A stretch of 64,000 nt of DNA from the NCBI RefSeq assembly GCF_007750395.1, contig NZ_CP036281.1, forward strand, positions 2,503,001 to 2,567,000, in the 5' to 3' direction. Within the stretch, counting starts at the first letter, position 1; every line of letters starts with the position of its first letter. Below the pieces are notes generated by a model. That model ran no database searches. It was not told the DNA's origin and saw nothing but the letters and a program-made list of their open reading frames with translations. Positions 45,047-54,014 of this stretch are shown in pieces. The translations under genes and the position numbers were made by a program. The DNA comes from Polystyrenella longa (GTDB taxonomy: Bacteria; Planctomycetota; Planctomycetia; Planctomycetales; Planctomycetaceae).

Positions 45047-45736
45047 ATGCGCAGAACCCTTTTAATTGCCGTAGGACTTGTGGCTGTCGTGGGGGTCTTC
45101 GTTTATTCACAGTCACCAGACAAATCTCGTGAACAGAACGAGCGCGGAGACAGGCCTGAACAACTAGCTCAAGATGACCGCGAAGAGCGGCCTCGTCGCG
45201 GAAATGATGCCCAGGGAGATGCCCGTGAGGAACGTGGACCTCGAGGTGGTGAAGGAGACCGAGGGGGACGAGGAAGACGTGGAGAAGCTCGCGGTGAAGG
45301 TCGTGGTCGTGGTGAACGACCGGAACCTCCTCCAAACCCGTTCCTGATTGTGTTTGATACGGACAAAGACGAAAAGATTTCAGCCGAAGAAATTGCAGCT
45401 GCCGCTGAGGCACTTTCCAAACTGGATAAAGACGAAGACGGCATCCTGTCGGGTGAAGAAATTCCCGATCCGATCCGTGACTTATTCGAACGATTCCGCG
45501 ACCGACGTGGTGGTGGACCCGGCTTTGGCGGCGGCGACCGAGGTGATCGAGGAGGACCTGGTGGCGAGCGAGGCCGCGGAGGAATTGGGCGGGGTGGAGA
45601 CGGCGGACCTCAGGAAGGCGCCGGACGAGGTCGAGGTCGAGGTCGGGGTAGAGATGAACGAGGACCGGGAGATGGATTCCCTACGCCACCTCCTGCGGAA
45701 GAAGAAGCTGGTCAGGGATCGGAAAACGCTGAATAA
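45047..45736 (+). CDS. Secreted RG/RGG-rich EF-hand protein
   Basis: A 229-residue protein with a short N-terminal hydrophobic segment (signal or anchor, 'LLIAVGLVAVVGVFVY'). The body is Arg/Gly/Glu-rich with dozens of RG and RGG units. Two EF-hand loops lie at D104-E115 ('DTDKDEKISAEE') and D127-E138 ('DKDEDGILSGEE'), both with the usual acidic ligand positions. Calcium binding is expected. The flanking repeats should be disordered. ATG 45047 is preferred over ATG 45041 because GGAGA at 45036-45040 then has a 6-base spacer. A stem-loop follows the stop. Confidence 0.8.
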   Translation: MRRTLLIAVGLVAVVGVFVYSQSPDKSREQNERGDRPEQLAQDDREERPRRGNDAQGDAREERGPRGGEGDRGGRGRRGEARGEGRGRGERPEPPPNPFLIVFDTDKDEKISAEEIAAAAEALSKLDKDEDGILSGEEIPDPIRDLFERFRDRRGGGPGFGGGDRGDRGGPGGERGRGGIGRGGDGGPQEGAGRGRGRGRGRDERGPGDGFPTPPPAEEEAGQGSENAE

Positions 45737-46125
45737 AGAACTGCACTTTCCCGGGGTGGGTATGCAGCCCACCCGGTTAATGCAGGCCGTTCTATGGAAT
45801 ACCTCGGCTCTCAGCGATTCGGGTTTGTCTACTTAGACCGGAGAGGGCATCACAAAATAGGGAAACAGGACCGAATAACTAATCTGGGACTCGTCATCTC
45901 CCGGAAAACAGATTACGCTGTAAATAGCGGTTCAAAGGGAGTTCCATCAGGGAGAACGCTGTTTGAACCGTCTTTACTGGCAGTCGGACGCAAGTCACTG
46001 CCGGGTGGTCTAAGCAGTCAGTGAGACGATCTAAGTGGGAAGTCCTCGTATAGAGGAATTCCCTGCTTGCTGACCACGTTCCACCCCCACTGGGCCTGTT
46101 TTCACGTGATCAGGGAGAAACAAGA
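45737..46125. other. Intergenic stretch with stem-loops; doubtful 76-codon frame
   Basis: A stem-loop at 45751-45776 (CCGG plus GTGGG paired with CCCAC plus CCGG, one bulged G) follows the EF-hand gene but lacks a T-run. A frame at 45794-46024 has no ribosome-binding site or domain and is not called. A second stem-loop at 46037-46063 (GGGAA/TTCCC and CCTC/GAGG) lies in the leader of the next gene. Confidence 0.45.
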
Positions 46126-47178
46126 ATGGTTTCCGAGTCTCGTTCCGGAATGAGTTTTCAGACGTTGGCGATTTTTATCCTTGTCGTCGTGGTACTGCTT
46201 TTCATCCTGCTAGTTGTCGTGTTTAACCTGATTGAGCTACGTCAGGATAATACCCGTCTAATAACCGCCAGAGATGAAGTGACGACGATATTGACCGACT
46301 CATCTGAAGAGCTGGAAACTCTTCGTCAACAAAGCAAAACGTTGACGGAAGCCCAAACGACTCTGAAAGCACAGCTTGAAGAGGCGGCTCTCCATCAGGC
46401 AAAAACTTCGACCGATGCGGAAACAGCTGCAGCGAAGTTGACGGAAGAGAATCAGGAACTTGCAAAGCAGTTGGATGTGATTACCAAAGCAAAACAGGTA
46501 GTAGAAACCGAACTGCAAACGATTCAGGCAACCACCGGAAAGCAAACGGCGGAGCAGACTAAACTTCTGAAAACACAACAGGATAAAATCGCCACCTTGA
46601 CCACTTCATTGACGGAAGCTCAACAGCAGATGCAAACGCTGCAGAAGGAATTGGCGGCAGAGAAAGCTCAGTTGGAGCAAACTGCGAAACTGGCGAAAGA
46701 GGCTGAGAAGAAAGTGGTCGAAGAACTGAAACTCGCACAGACTTCGCTCGAACAAACGCAGCAGATGCAGGATCAGTTGACGGATGCTCGCGACAAATCG
46801 ATGGTGTTGGCAGAAGAGCTAAAAGCTAAAGTCGCAACTGTTTCGACAGAGCTTCAGAAATCGGCGGAACAACTTAGCGAAGTGAGTGCTGCCAACAAAA
46901 ATCTGAAGACGGAGTTGGAGCAACTGAAAACCGAATTGGCCGAGGCGAAGAAGAATCCTCCCGCGACACCGAAGGAAGAGCTGCAGAAAATTATCGCTGC
47001 TGAAATTAAGGCAGGAAACACGGGAACGGCGAAAGAGTTCCAGTCGATGCAGTCGACCTTGCAGGCCCTGCAGGAGCAGTTGAAGGCCATTCAATCGAGT
47101 CTTCAACCGGCCCCTGAAACCGGAGCCGATCCCAAACAAGAGACTGTCGAAGCTAAAGAAGAACCTGCCCCTCAGTAG
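46126..47178 (+). CDS. Membrane-anchored coiled-coil protein
   Basis: A 350-residue protein with one transmembrane helix near the N-terminus (about 13-36, 'LAIFILVVVVLLFILLVVVF') and then an almost continuous Gln/Glu/Ala/Lys/Thr-rich coiled coil to about residue 325. Heptad-like leucines are visible, for example 'ELAKQLDVITKAKQVVETEL'. The end is Pro/Glu-rich. Nothing catalytic is seen. It may be an envelope spacer or scaffold. GGGAGA lies about 9 bases before ATG 46126. Confidence 0.78.
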   Translation: MVSESRSGMSFQTLAIFILVVVVLLFILLVVVFNLIELRQDNTRLITARDEVTTILTDSSEELETLRQQSKTLTEAQTTLKAQLEEAALHQAKTSTDAETAAAKLTEENQELAKQLDVITKAKQVVETELQTIQATTGKQTAEQTKLLKTQQDKIATLTTSLTEAQQQMQTLQKELAAEKAQLEQTAKLAKEAEKKVVEELKLAQTSLEQTQQMQDQLTDARDKSMVLAEELKAKVATVSTELQKSAEQLSEVSAANKNLKTELEQLKTELAEAKKNPPATPKEELQKIIAAEIKAGNTGTAKEFQSMQSTLQALQEQLKAIQSSLQPAPETGADPKQETVEAKEEPAPQ

Positions 47179-47417
47179 TTTCTCTGACGAATTCAATCAG
47201 CAGAAATTTCCGCCTGGCCAATATCTGATGACACCTGACATCAGGCTGAATACAGGTGGCAAATTCTGCTGTTTTGCTAAATCATCGGCTCTCAATAGCT
47301 TAGTAAAATCGTTGCAATTGGCACCGAAAATGAAGTGAGTAGATCTTTCACGCGTGACGAGACGTCCATCTTGCGTCTCAAGTATGAAAATTTACTGCTT
47401 TGTTAAGGACAGAAGCA

Positions 47418-47715
47418 ATGAAGAAGATCGTTCTATTGGGGGTGGTCGTGGGAAGCCTGATTTGCGTCGGCGCCACGACCCCCGTGCAGGCCGGCCCTCG
47501 CTCGTTCGTTCGGGCTCCAGCTCGACATCGGGTCGCCCGGTTACCATTACGGCCATCGACCGTACTATGGGTACGGCGGTTACTACGCCCCTCGACCCCG
47601 CGGATACTTTTATGCTGCACCGAGTTACCAGGCGTACGCTCCTCCGCCGGTCTATGCCCCGGATTGCTATCACCCGCCCTATCCGCATTATCATCTGCAT
47701 GGATATCCGTATTAG
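47418..47715 (+). pseudogene. Small secreted His/Tyr/Gly/Pro-rich protein, frame broken by a 4-bp tandem duplication
   Basis: ATG 47418 (AAGGA 8 bases upstream) starts a good signal peptide ('KKIVLLGVVVGSLICVG ... VQA') but then reads into Arg/Ser/Leu-rich text with no family character. The +1 frame instead encodes 'GSPGYHYGHRPYYGYGGYY' and 'CYHPPYPHYHLHGYPY' to TAG 47713-47715, a composition common in small secreted planctomycete proteins. At 47503-47510 CGTT is present twice in tandem. Removing one copy joins signal peptide and H/Y/G-rich part perfectly into 97 residues. Function unknown; such proteins may bind metals. Confidence 0.7.
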
Positions 47716-47974
47716 ATTCTGATTACTGAAATCGGAACCTACGACGAGTTAATCTACCCTTTCGGACACCATGGTGTTCTCAGCAGGTCGAACCTCAGGA
47801 AGAGGTCGGCCTGTTCTTTATGGGGCTCAGCTTGATTTGGAACTACAAATCGGACACTGTTCTGAACTCAGGTTGCGCTTGTCTTTCGTCACGCAGCGAG
47901 AGAGAATTGAATGCGAATAACATCCTATCTTTCCATCCGATTCTATCCTGGTAAACTCATTGACGAGACTGACT

Positions 47975-48952
47975 ATGCGCTCCAATAAAAAACTGCTTTC
48001 TTTTCTTCCCCTTTGTTGTTTACTTTTGATGGCTGCTCTTCATGCCGCCGAAACGCCAACAGCAGACGAAGTTGACGAACGACGAGAAATGGTCGTCGAG
48101 GCGGATCGGATTCTGATGCTGGGCGACAGCATTACCTGGGCGGGGTCGTATGTGACGGACATCGATCTCTGGTTGCGGACACAGGATTGGGTTGGTGAGA
48201 TGCCGCTGGTCATCAACACCGGGCTCAGCAGCGAGACGGTTTCTGGGCTGACGGAAGAAGGTCATGCGGGTGGTAAGTTCCCTCGTCCCGATCTGGCGAC
48301 CCGGATTGATAGCGTGCTGGCAACGACGAAACCAGATTTGGTCTTCGCTTGTTACGGTATGAACTGCGGCATTTATAAACCATTGGATGAGCAGCGATTC
48401 GCCAGTTACAAAGCAGGAATCCGCATGGTTCAGGCGAAAGTCAATGCGGCGGGGGCTAAGCTGATTCTCGTCACTCCCCCCTACTTCGATGATCAGGTTG
48501 CGAAGAAAGACTTTTCTTACAACGCGGTGCTTGATGCTTATTCCGACTGGTTGGTGACGTTGCGAGAAGAAGGTCAACCTGTGATCGATCTCCATGACTC
48601 TATGCAGGCCGAAGTCGAATCCCGCCGAAAATCTGACCCACAGTTTACGTTTCAAAAAGACTCCATTCATCCCGATTCGGCCGGGCACTGGGCGATGGCT
48701 CAACCGATTATTCGTTGGTTCGGTGATGAAGAGAGTGCGAATGCCGAATCACCTGCGGCGATGTTAATTGAAGTAGAGAATGCAGACAAAGTCGTCGGAC
48801 TGGCGCATCAGCGCATGTCCGTTCTTCGAAATGCCTATCTCACTGCTGCCGGTCACGACCGTCCCGGTGTTCCGGAAGGAAAAGCTGTGGAAGACGCCGA
48901 GAAAGAAGCGGAAAAGCTGAACGAGCAATTAAACGCGGCGCTAAAACAATAG
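47975..48952 (+). CDS. Secreted SGNH/GDSL-family hydrolase
   Basis: A 325-residue protein with signal peptide ('LLSFLPLCCLLLMAALHA'). SGNH blocks are present: 'ILMLGDSITWAG' with nucleophile S52, a Gly/Asn block around 'NTGLSSETVSGL' and 'YGMNCGIYKP', and 'KDSIHPDSAGHWAMA' with catalytic Asp and His. Such enzymes deacetylate polysaccharides or cleave esters. A helical tail with charged residues follows. ATG 47975 begins the signal peptide; a TTG at 47960 is in frame but lies upstream. A strong bidirectional terminator separates it from the convergent DJ-1 gene. Confidence 0.88.
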   Translation: MRSNKKLLSFLPLCCLLLMAALHAAETPTADEVDERREMVVEADRILMLGDSITWAGSYVTDIDLWLRTQDWVGEMPLVINTGLSSETVSGLTEEGHAGGKFPRPDLATRIDSVLATTKPDLVFACYGMNCGIYKPLDEQRFASYKAGIRMVQAKVNAAGAKLILVTPPYFDDQVAKKDFSYNAVLDAYSDWLVTLREEGQPVIDLHDSMQAEVESRRKSDPQFTFQKDSIHPDSAGHWAMAQPIIRWFGDEESANAESPAAMLIEVENADKVVGLAHQRMSVLRNAYLTAAGHDRPGVPEGKAVEDAEKEAEKLNEQLNAALKQ

Positions 48953-49017
48953 AGTTGGTAAATGCCAACCGTGCTCTCTTGGAGTCACGAAGTGGTATTC
49001 CAACATACATCAAATAT

Positions 49018-49049
49018 AAAAGGAGGACATCGTGGAATGTCCTCCTTTT
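49018..49049. terminator. Bidirectional intrinsic terminator
   Basis: Perfect 10-bp stem AGGAGGACAT (49021-49030) with ATGTCCTCCT (49037-49046), loop CGTGGA. An A-run precedes and a T-run follows, so it can end both the rightward SGNH and leftward DJ-1 transcripts. Confidence 0.92.
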
Positions 49050-49069
49050 TTTTGAGCCTGCTTGTGCGA

Positions 49070-49636
49070 TTAGCAGTTCGCGGCGCGATACTCTTTGAGC
49101 ATACGCATGAATTCTTTTAACAACGTGGTGTTGTCCATCCAGACGCGAGCACTGACAAGGTTACCATCGACGACGGTTTGTTCATCGACATATTTCCCAC
49201 CAGCGAAGGTAACGTCCAGGGCACACTTGGCAACTGTTGTCGCGGTCCGACCTTTCAGGCGATCAGCAGCGGCGAGGATTTCAATGCCGTGACAAACCGA
49301 GGCGACGGGCTTGTTCTGATCCATTATGACCTGAGTCACTTTGAGCAGGTCCTGGTCGTAGCGGATGTATTCGGGTGCCCGTCCGCCGGAAATGAACATA
49401 CCAACGTAGTCGTCCGGGTTGATGTCTTTGAAAGCGATATCGGATTGCAGATGGTACCCGGCCGATTCCTGGGTGATGTCCCAACCTGGTGGTTTTTCGT
49501 GCATGACCATGTGATAAAGTCGGACTTCGGGCGCGGCGACAACGCATTCGAAGTCGTCCTCCGGTATCCGGAAATAGGGATACATCGTATCGAGGACTTC
49601 AGTAGCATCACCAATAATCAGCAGAACTTTGGACAT
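49070..49636 (-). CDS. DJ-1/PfpI-family protein
   Basis: A 188-residue class I glutamine-amidotransferase-like protein starting 'MSKVLLIIGD'. The nucleophile elbow is 'ASVCHGIEILAAAD' with C115 followed by His. A Glu in 'ATEVLDTMYPY' region and 'GMFISGGRAPEYIR' complete the DJ-1 pattern. Family roles include deglycation, proteolysis and stress response. ATG 49636 is supported by a GAAGG 7 bases upstream, while an in-frame extension upstream lacks family sequence. Confidence 0.92.
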   Translation of the reverse strand: MSKVLLIIGDATEVLDTMYPYFRIPEDDFECVVAAPEVRLYHMVMHEKPPGWDITQESAGYHLQSDIAFKDINPDDYVGMFISGGRAPEYIRYDQDLLKVTQVIMDQNKPVASVCHGIEILAAADRLKGRTATTVAKCALDVTFAGGKYVDEQTVVDGNLVSARVWMDNTTLLKEFMRMLKEYRAANC

Positions 49637-49872
49637 CGTGAACCTTCGGGTATACAGATGGAAACGGAAACGACTCAATCGGTGACATGACCGTTGAACC
49701 AGCATCCTATTCTACCGCAAAAACCCGGAAGGACCACTCTCTTCGCCGGAGAAACCCCTGGCCTGAAAAAGCCCAAAACAACTGAAATTACAGAGGTTTG
49801 TATGAGTTGAAAAAAAACAGAAAACTTCAACGCAGAATCGGAAAGCGAATTCAGGCTGTTGACGGAACTCGA

Positions 49873-50187
49873 CTAACTGCGGTCGGCAGGCCATTCGTTT
49901 TCGCAAATCGTGCAATGAAAGCCGACGAGCGTGGATGTGCCAGGAATGGGCAGGCGGTTGCGATTGAGGATCGCGTTGTCGAGCTCGATTGGCACAACGG
50001 ATGCGGAATTGCAGCAAGGGCATTCAGAGTTGTCGCGGATCTTTTTCGCTCGGGAAAGCGCCCGCAGCGTTGCTTCATCCAACTGCTGGCGTTGCCGGTT
50101 TTCCCACGGACGGCGGAAAGAAAGAATATCAACTGGCTGAACCGCAGTGTGGGCTTGATCGGGGCGATGGATTTTCAACGTGCTCAT
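49873..50187 (-). CDS. Small zinc-ribbon protein
   Basis: A 104-residue protein with two cysteine knuckles, C56-x-C58-C59 ('CPCCNSASVV') and C92-x2-C95 ('HCTICENEWP'), about 35 residues apart. This fits a zinc ribbon. The N-terminal half is helical and basic. AAGGAGA lies upstream of ATG 50187 at a suitable distance, which supports translation. I recognise no family. It could be a regulator or an accessory subunit. Confidence 0.7.
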   Translation of the reverse strand: MSTLKIHRPDQAHTAVQPVDILSFRRPWENRQRQQLDEATLRALSRAKKIRDNSECPCCNSASVVPIELDNAILNRNRLPIPGTSTLVGFHCTICENEWPADRS

Positions 50188-50528
50188 CCTTGAGCTCTCC
50201 TTATAGAGACTAAAATTCCGTCCACAGTGTTCGTCTTGAACATACTGCTGATAACCGTTTTAGAGAGAGATTTGTTAATCTCAAAATACTCAGTCTCGTC
50301 CAGTCAGGCAAGAACGAATTGAACATGAAGAACCGATCCGGCGAAAATGTTAAATTAGGAAGGTCTTGATTCCCTCGCCCGGGTACATCCAGATATTGTA
50401 GATTGCACAGTTTGACAATATTCCGTTTGGCATGAGTTTGAAACACGATGTCGTATCGAAACAAAAAAAGAGGCCAGACTGGTGCCTGACCTCTTTGGAT
50501 TACTTGTGTCGATATTGGTTTGTCTCGT
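50188..50528. other. Gene-free stretch with a leftward terminator
   Basis: Nothing coding is seen. It should contain the promoter of the small zinc-ribbon gene and holds the terminator of the sugar-isomerase gene at 50463-50496. Confidence 0.5.
50463..50496 (-). terminator. Intrinsic terminator of the sugar isomerase/epimerase gene
   Basis: AAAGAGG (50467-50473) pairs with CCTCTTT (50490-50496), and CAG with CTG inside after one mismatch. Read leftwards the stem is followed by a T-run (A residues 50463-50469 on the + strand). Confidence 0.8.
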
Positions 50529-51575
50529 TTAGTCCAAACCGAGGATTTCCCGGTTTCGTTTGGTGTCGGTGGCACCGCCGGCGAAATCGTCGAATGTATA
50601 CGGAGTCTTCTTGATGATGTGATCCGCAATAAAGGGTGCTCCTTCGCGAGCCCCCTGCTCTGGATCTTTAATACAGCATTCCCATTCCAGCACGGCCCAT
50701 CCATCGTAGCCAGCTTCGGTTAGGAGAGTGAAGACCTGTTTGAAATCAACTTGACCGTCACCGAGAGATCGGAATCGTCCCGCCCGTTTGTCCCAGGACT
50801 GGTATCCGCTGTAAACACCAACGCGACCGCTCGGTCGGAATTCCGCATCCTTCACATGGAATGCTTTGATGCGATCTCCGTAGAGACGAATGAAGTCGAG
50901 GTAATCGAGCTGTTGCAACACGAAGTGACTAGGGTCGTAGTTGATGCAGCATGCGGGGTGTCCTTTGACTTGGTCGAGCAGCATCTCGAATGTTGCTCCG
51001 TCGTAAACATCCGAACCGGGATGAAGTTCGAATGTGATGGTTACTCCATGTTCTTCGGCATGGTCAAAGATGGGCAACCAGCGTTTGGCCAATTCGCTGA
51101 AGGCTTCCTCGATGACACCCTCAGGACGCTGCGGCCAGGGGTAAACCATATGCCAGGCGAAGCCGCCCGACATTGCGGGGATCGACTTGGTCCCCAGTTT
51201 GGCGGAGACTTCGATCAGCTTTTTGAGTTCCGCCGTCGCCCAACTGCTGACTTCGGTCATGCTTAGACCAGGAGGATGAAATACTTCGAACATCTTGGCG
51301 TAAGCGGGATGCATCGCCAGGACCTGCCCCTGCAGGTGGCCAGATAACTCGGTCGGTACCAGCCCCATGTCCTTCAACATTCCGAGGTATTCGTCACAGT
51401 AAGTTGACGATTCGACTGCCTTGTCGATCTCGATCATGTTGTCGTTGCCGGTGGGGATCTGAATCCCTTTGTAACCCATTTCGGCAAACCAGGGACCGAG
51501 GGTTTTTATATTGTCGAACGGGGCTTCGTCCCGGACAAACTGAGCGAGAAAAACCGCAGGACCTTGAATACTCAT
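50529..51575 (-). CDS. Sugar phosphate isomerase/epimerase (xylose isomerase-like TIM barrel)
   Basis: A 348-residue TIM-barrel protein of the AP-endonuclease-2/xylose-isomerase-like family. Family features include 'FAEMGYKGIQIP', 'ITFELHPGSDVYDGAT' with metal-binding Glu, 'CCINYDPSHFVLQQLDYLDF' with Asp and His, 'FHVKDAEF', and 'WAVLEWECCIKD' with the last Glu. It should isomerise, epimerise or dehydrate a sugar or inositol derivative. ATG 51575 is preferred because AGGA lies 9 bases upstream; a longer frame (51617) adds unrelated sequence. Confidence 0.88.
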   Translation of the reverse strand: MSIQGPAVFLAQFVRDEAPFDNIKTLGPWFAEMGYKGIQIPTGNDNMIEIDKAVESSTYCDEYLGMLKDMGLVPTELSGHLQGQVLAMHPAYAKMFEVFHPPGLSMTEVSSWATAELKKLIEVSAKLGTKSIPAMSGGFAWHMVYPWPQRPEGVIEEAFSELAKRWLPIFDHAEEHGVTITFELHPGSDVYDGATFEMLLDQVKGHPACCINYDPSHFVLQQLDYLDFIRLYGDRIKAFHVKDAEFRPSGRVGVYSGYQSWDKRAGRFRSLGDGQVDFKQVFTLLTEAGYDGWAVLEWECCIKDPEQGAREGAPFIADHIIKKTPYTFDDFAGGATDTKRNREILGLD

Positions 51576-51722
51576 CTGGTATATTCCTGTATATTTCAAA
51601 AAAACGAGGTTAAACAAAGTTTGGAAATGACTGCGCAGATCATCCCCGGAATGGGAGGTTCTGATCGTACCTCATTCCTGATAATTCAGGCAACCACACC
51701 GCCAGGAGAAAGCACCTTGGTC

Positions 51723-53033
51723 TCAGGACTTCCGTTGGGAAATCGAGATCTGAGTCACATACTCCAATAACTGATCTTCACTTCCTTTTGGGCCAATAAT
51801 TTGCAATCCGAGCGGCAATCCGGCGTCCGAAAGTTGAACTGGGATCGTAACTGTGGGAAGTCCGAGAAAACTCCAGGGGGCGTTAAACCGGGGATCGCCA
51901 GTGGATGCCAGCGGTGGAGCTTCATCAAGAGTGGCCGGACAGATCAGCAGGTCAAAATCACGGAAGTAGTCGTCGGCGTTCTTGCAATAATGATCCTGAA
52001 CGCTACAGCTTTGCTGGTATTCCGTGATGGGTAATTGTAGACCCGCTTGAATTAGACTGGTGATTCCGGGTTGATAATGTTGTGTGTATTGAAGGAATCG
52101 CTCGCGGTGTACTTCTCCGGCTTCGAAGTTCATGATGTTTCGATGGTGAAAGATGATGGCATCGAAATCGATCTCACGACCGGTGGGTATAACCTCATGC
52201 CCCACACCAGTCAGTTTGCCGATCACCGATTCCATCATCTCCCGCATTCGCCGCGCGGCGTAGTCGTGGAAATAGAAATTCAAGTGACCGATTCGTAAGG
52301 TCTCACGAGTGGTCGTGGGTGTGGCCGAAGTGGAACGAGTCAGTTCCCATAAGAGCCGTGCATCTTCGATTGAACGAGTGAAGAAACCAGGCTGGTCGAG
52401 ACGTTTGGAAACAGGGAATATTCCTTCCATCGGGAGCGTATCGTACCCCGGTTTGAAGCCGACCACTCCACAATAGGCCGCAGGTCGGGTGACGGAGCCG
52501 CCTGTCTGAGTTCCAATAGCCGCGAGACACATTCCACTCGCCACTGCCGCAGCCGAACCACTTGAAGAACCACCCGGAGTGCGATAGAGGTTCCACGGGT
52601 TCCGTGTCTCCGTGGGATCAAAGCAGGCGAACTGGGTCGTCGTCGTTTTGGCAAGCAGTACCGCACCGGCATCGAGAAGTCGCTGAACAAGCGGAGCTGT
52701 GGAAGTCGCTACCCGTGGCGACTCTGGATCTTCAAACGGTTTGAAACCGCATCCGGTGATCGCCCCTTCAATATCGATGATGTCTTTCACACCGATGGGG
52801 ATTCCGGCCAACGGCCCCAGGTTCTCTCTTTTCTGCAGGGCGACTGTCTGTTCACTGGAGAGAGCCAGAGCTTCCGGTTCGAACATTCGAACGAGCGCCT
52901 GGACTTCCATCTCATCACGCATAATACGATCAAGAGCATTGACAGTGACGGTGTAAGGCGTCGTCGTTCCTGACTTCAAATCAGGTTGCAGACCAGTGAT
53001 GGTTTCGCCGGGCGTGGGGAAGAGATTGGGCAT
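51723..53033 (-). CDS. Amidase-signature-family amidase
   Basis: A 436-residue amidase with the Ser-cisSer-Lys triad. The Lys is K83 ('PIGVKDIIDIEG'), the cis-Ser lies in 'TPGGSSSGSAAAVASG' (about S158) and the nucleophile is S180 in 'GTQTGGSVTRPAAYCG'. It resembles GatA but lacks its gatB and gatC neighbours, so a free-standing amidase acting on a small amide is more likely than the tRNA enzyme. Start is ATG 53033. Confidence 0.9.
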   Translation of the reverse strand: MPNLFPTPGETITGLQPDLKSGTTTPYTVTVNALDRIMRDEMEVQALVRMFEPEALALSSEQTVALQKRENLGPLAGIPIGVKDIIDIEGAITGCGFKPFEDPESPRVATSTAPLVQRLLDAGAVLLAKTTTTQFACFDPTETRNPWNLYRTPGGSSSGSAAAVASGMCLAAIGTQTGGSVTRPAAYCGVVGFKPGYDTLPMEGIFPVSKRLDQPGFFTRSIEDARLLWELTRSTSATPTTTRETLRIGHLNFYFHDYAARRMREMMESVIGKLTGVGHEVIPTGREIDFDAIIFHHRNIMNFEAGEVHRERFLQYTQHYQPGITSLIQAGLQLPITEYQQSCSVQDHYCKNADDYFRDFDLLICPATLDEAPPLASTGDPRFNAPWSFLGLPTVTIPVQLSDAGLPLGLQIIGPKGSEDQLLEYVTQISISQRKS

Positions 53034-53137
53034 CGAGATCTACTGGTCGAGAGATTTATTCAATGAAAACATCGGCTGACCTGAGAGTGGGCCTACCGAC
53101 GTCGATGAAAGCGAGAAGGCCACTGGCCTGTATTGGT

Positions 53138-53869
53138 TCAGGCAAAGTCCTGCGACGTTGGTTTGATGGTCAGTTCAGGAATGTGTGCTCGTGCTGGTAA
53201 CTGGCATAACAGTAGGACAGCGGCGGCGACATCTTCCGGTTGCAGAATACGGGCCCGATGTTCTGCAGAAACTGGAACAGGTCGTTTGTCGAGAATAGGT
53301 GTTTCCACTTCACCCGGGTAAATATTACTGATGCGAATCCCTTTGTGTCCATCTTCCAGAGCGGCCGTCAATCCGAGAGCTGCCATCGCAAACTTGGAAG
53401 CGCTGTAACCAACTCCTCCCAGCGTGCTCGCGCGGATTCCAGCGACAGAGGAGATATTTACAATTAGGCCATCTCCTCGTTTTCGCATTTCGGGCAGAAC
53501 GGCGTGCATCAGGTTGAAGGCACCGGTCGCATTGACGTTGAGCATCAAGTCCCAGTCTTCGGGTGACAGTTCTGCCATCGACCGTTGTGTGACATTCAAA
53601 CCGGCGCTATTAACGACGATGTCAATCTGTCCCAACTGTTCCTGAGCCCAGTTAACAAGATCGAAGGTGCCTTGGCGGTCAGCCAGGTCGGCAGTCCGTA
53701 TGAGAACTTCGCCCGACCCTTTATTTAAAGCGACGACTTCCTGCAGAGGTTCCTCACGACGGCCTGCGACAATGACTTTGGCCCCTTCCCCGGCGAGTGC
53801 GAACACGACTGCCCGCCCAATTCCTGTACCGCCACCAACGACGAGCGCGGTCTTGCCTGATAATGACAT
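53138..53869 (-). CDS. Short-chain dehydrogenase/reductase
   Basis: A 243-residue classical SDR. The cofactor motif is 'VVGGGTGIGRA' (T/GGxxxGxG) near residue 11, NNAG-like 'VVNSAG' near 85-90, catalytic S141 ('VNISSVAG'), Y155 and K159 ('YSASK'). It uses NAD(P)H to reduce or oxidise an alcohol or carbonyl; the substrate is not evident. ATG 53869 is preferred over an adjacent in-frame TTG (53872). Confidence 0.93.
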   Translation of the reverse strand: MSLSGKTALVVGGGTGIGRAVVFALAGEGAKVIVAGRREEPLQEVVALNKGSGEVLIRTADLADRQGTFDLVNWAQEQLGQIDIVVNSAGLNVTQRSMAELSPEDWDLMLNVNATGAFNLMHAVLPEMRKRGDGLIVNISSVAGIRASTLGGVGYSASKFAMAALGLTAALEDGHKGIRISNIYPGEVETPILDKRPVPVSAEHRARILQPEDVAAAVLLLCQLPARAHIPELTIKPTSQDFA

Positions 53870-54014
53870 CAATGTAATCCAGTCTAAAATTAATTCAACG
53901 TTTGTGTATTCCCGGCATTGGTCCGAAAATATTTTCAGTTTGTATTTGTCTTACGAGCTTGGTCGAGTGGTCTTCTTTAAAACACGGGAGATCAAAACAG
54001 GAATTATTGGCGAA

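Noticed and set aside
45794-46024. A 76-codon frame between the EF-hand and coiled-coil genes.
   Set aside because: No ribosome-binding site and no domain; it overlaps leader stem-loops.
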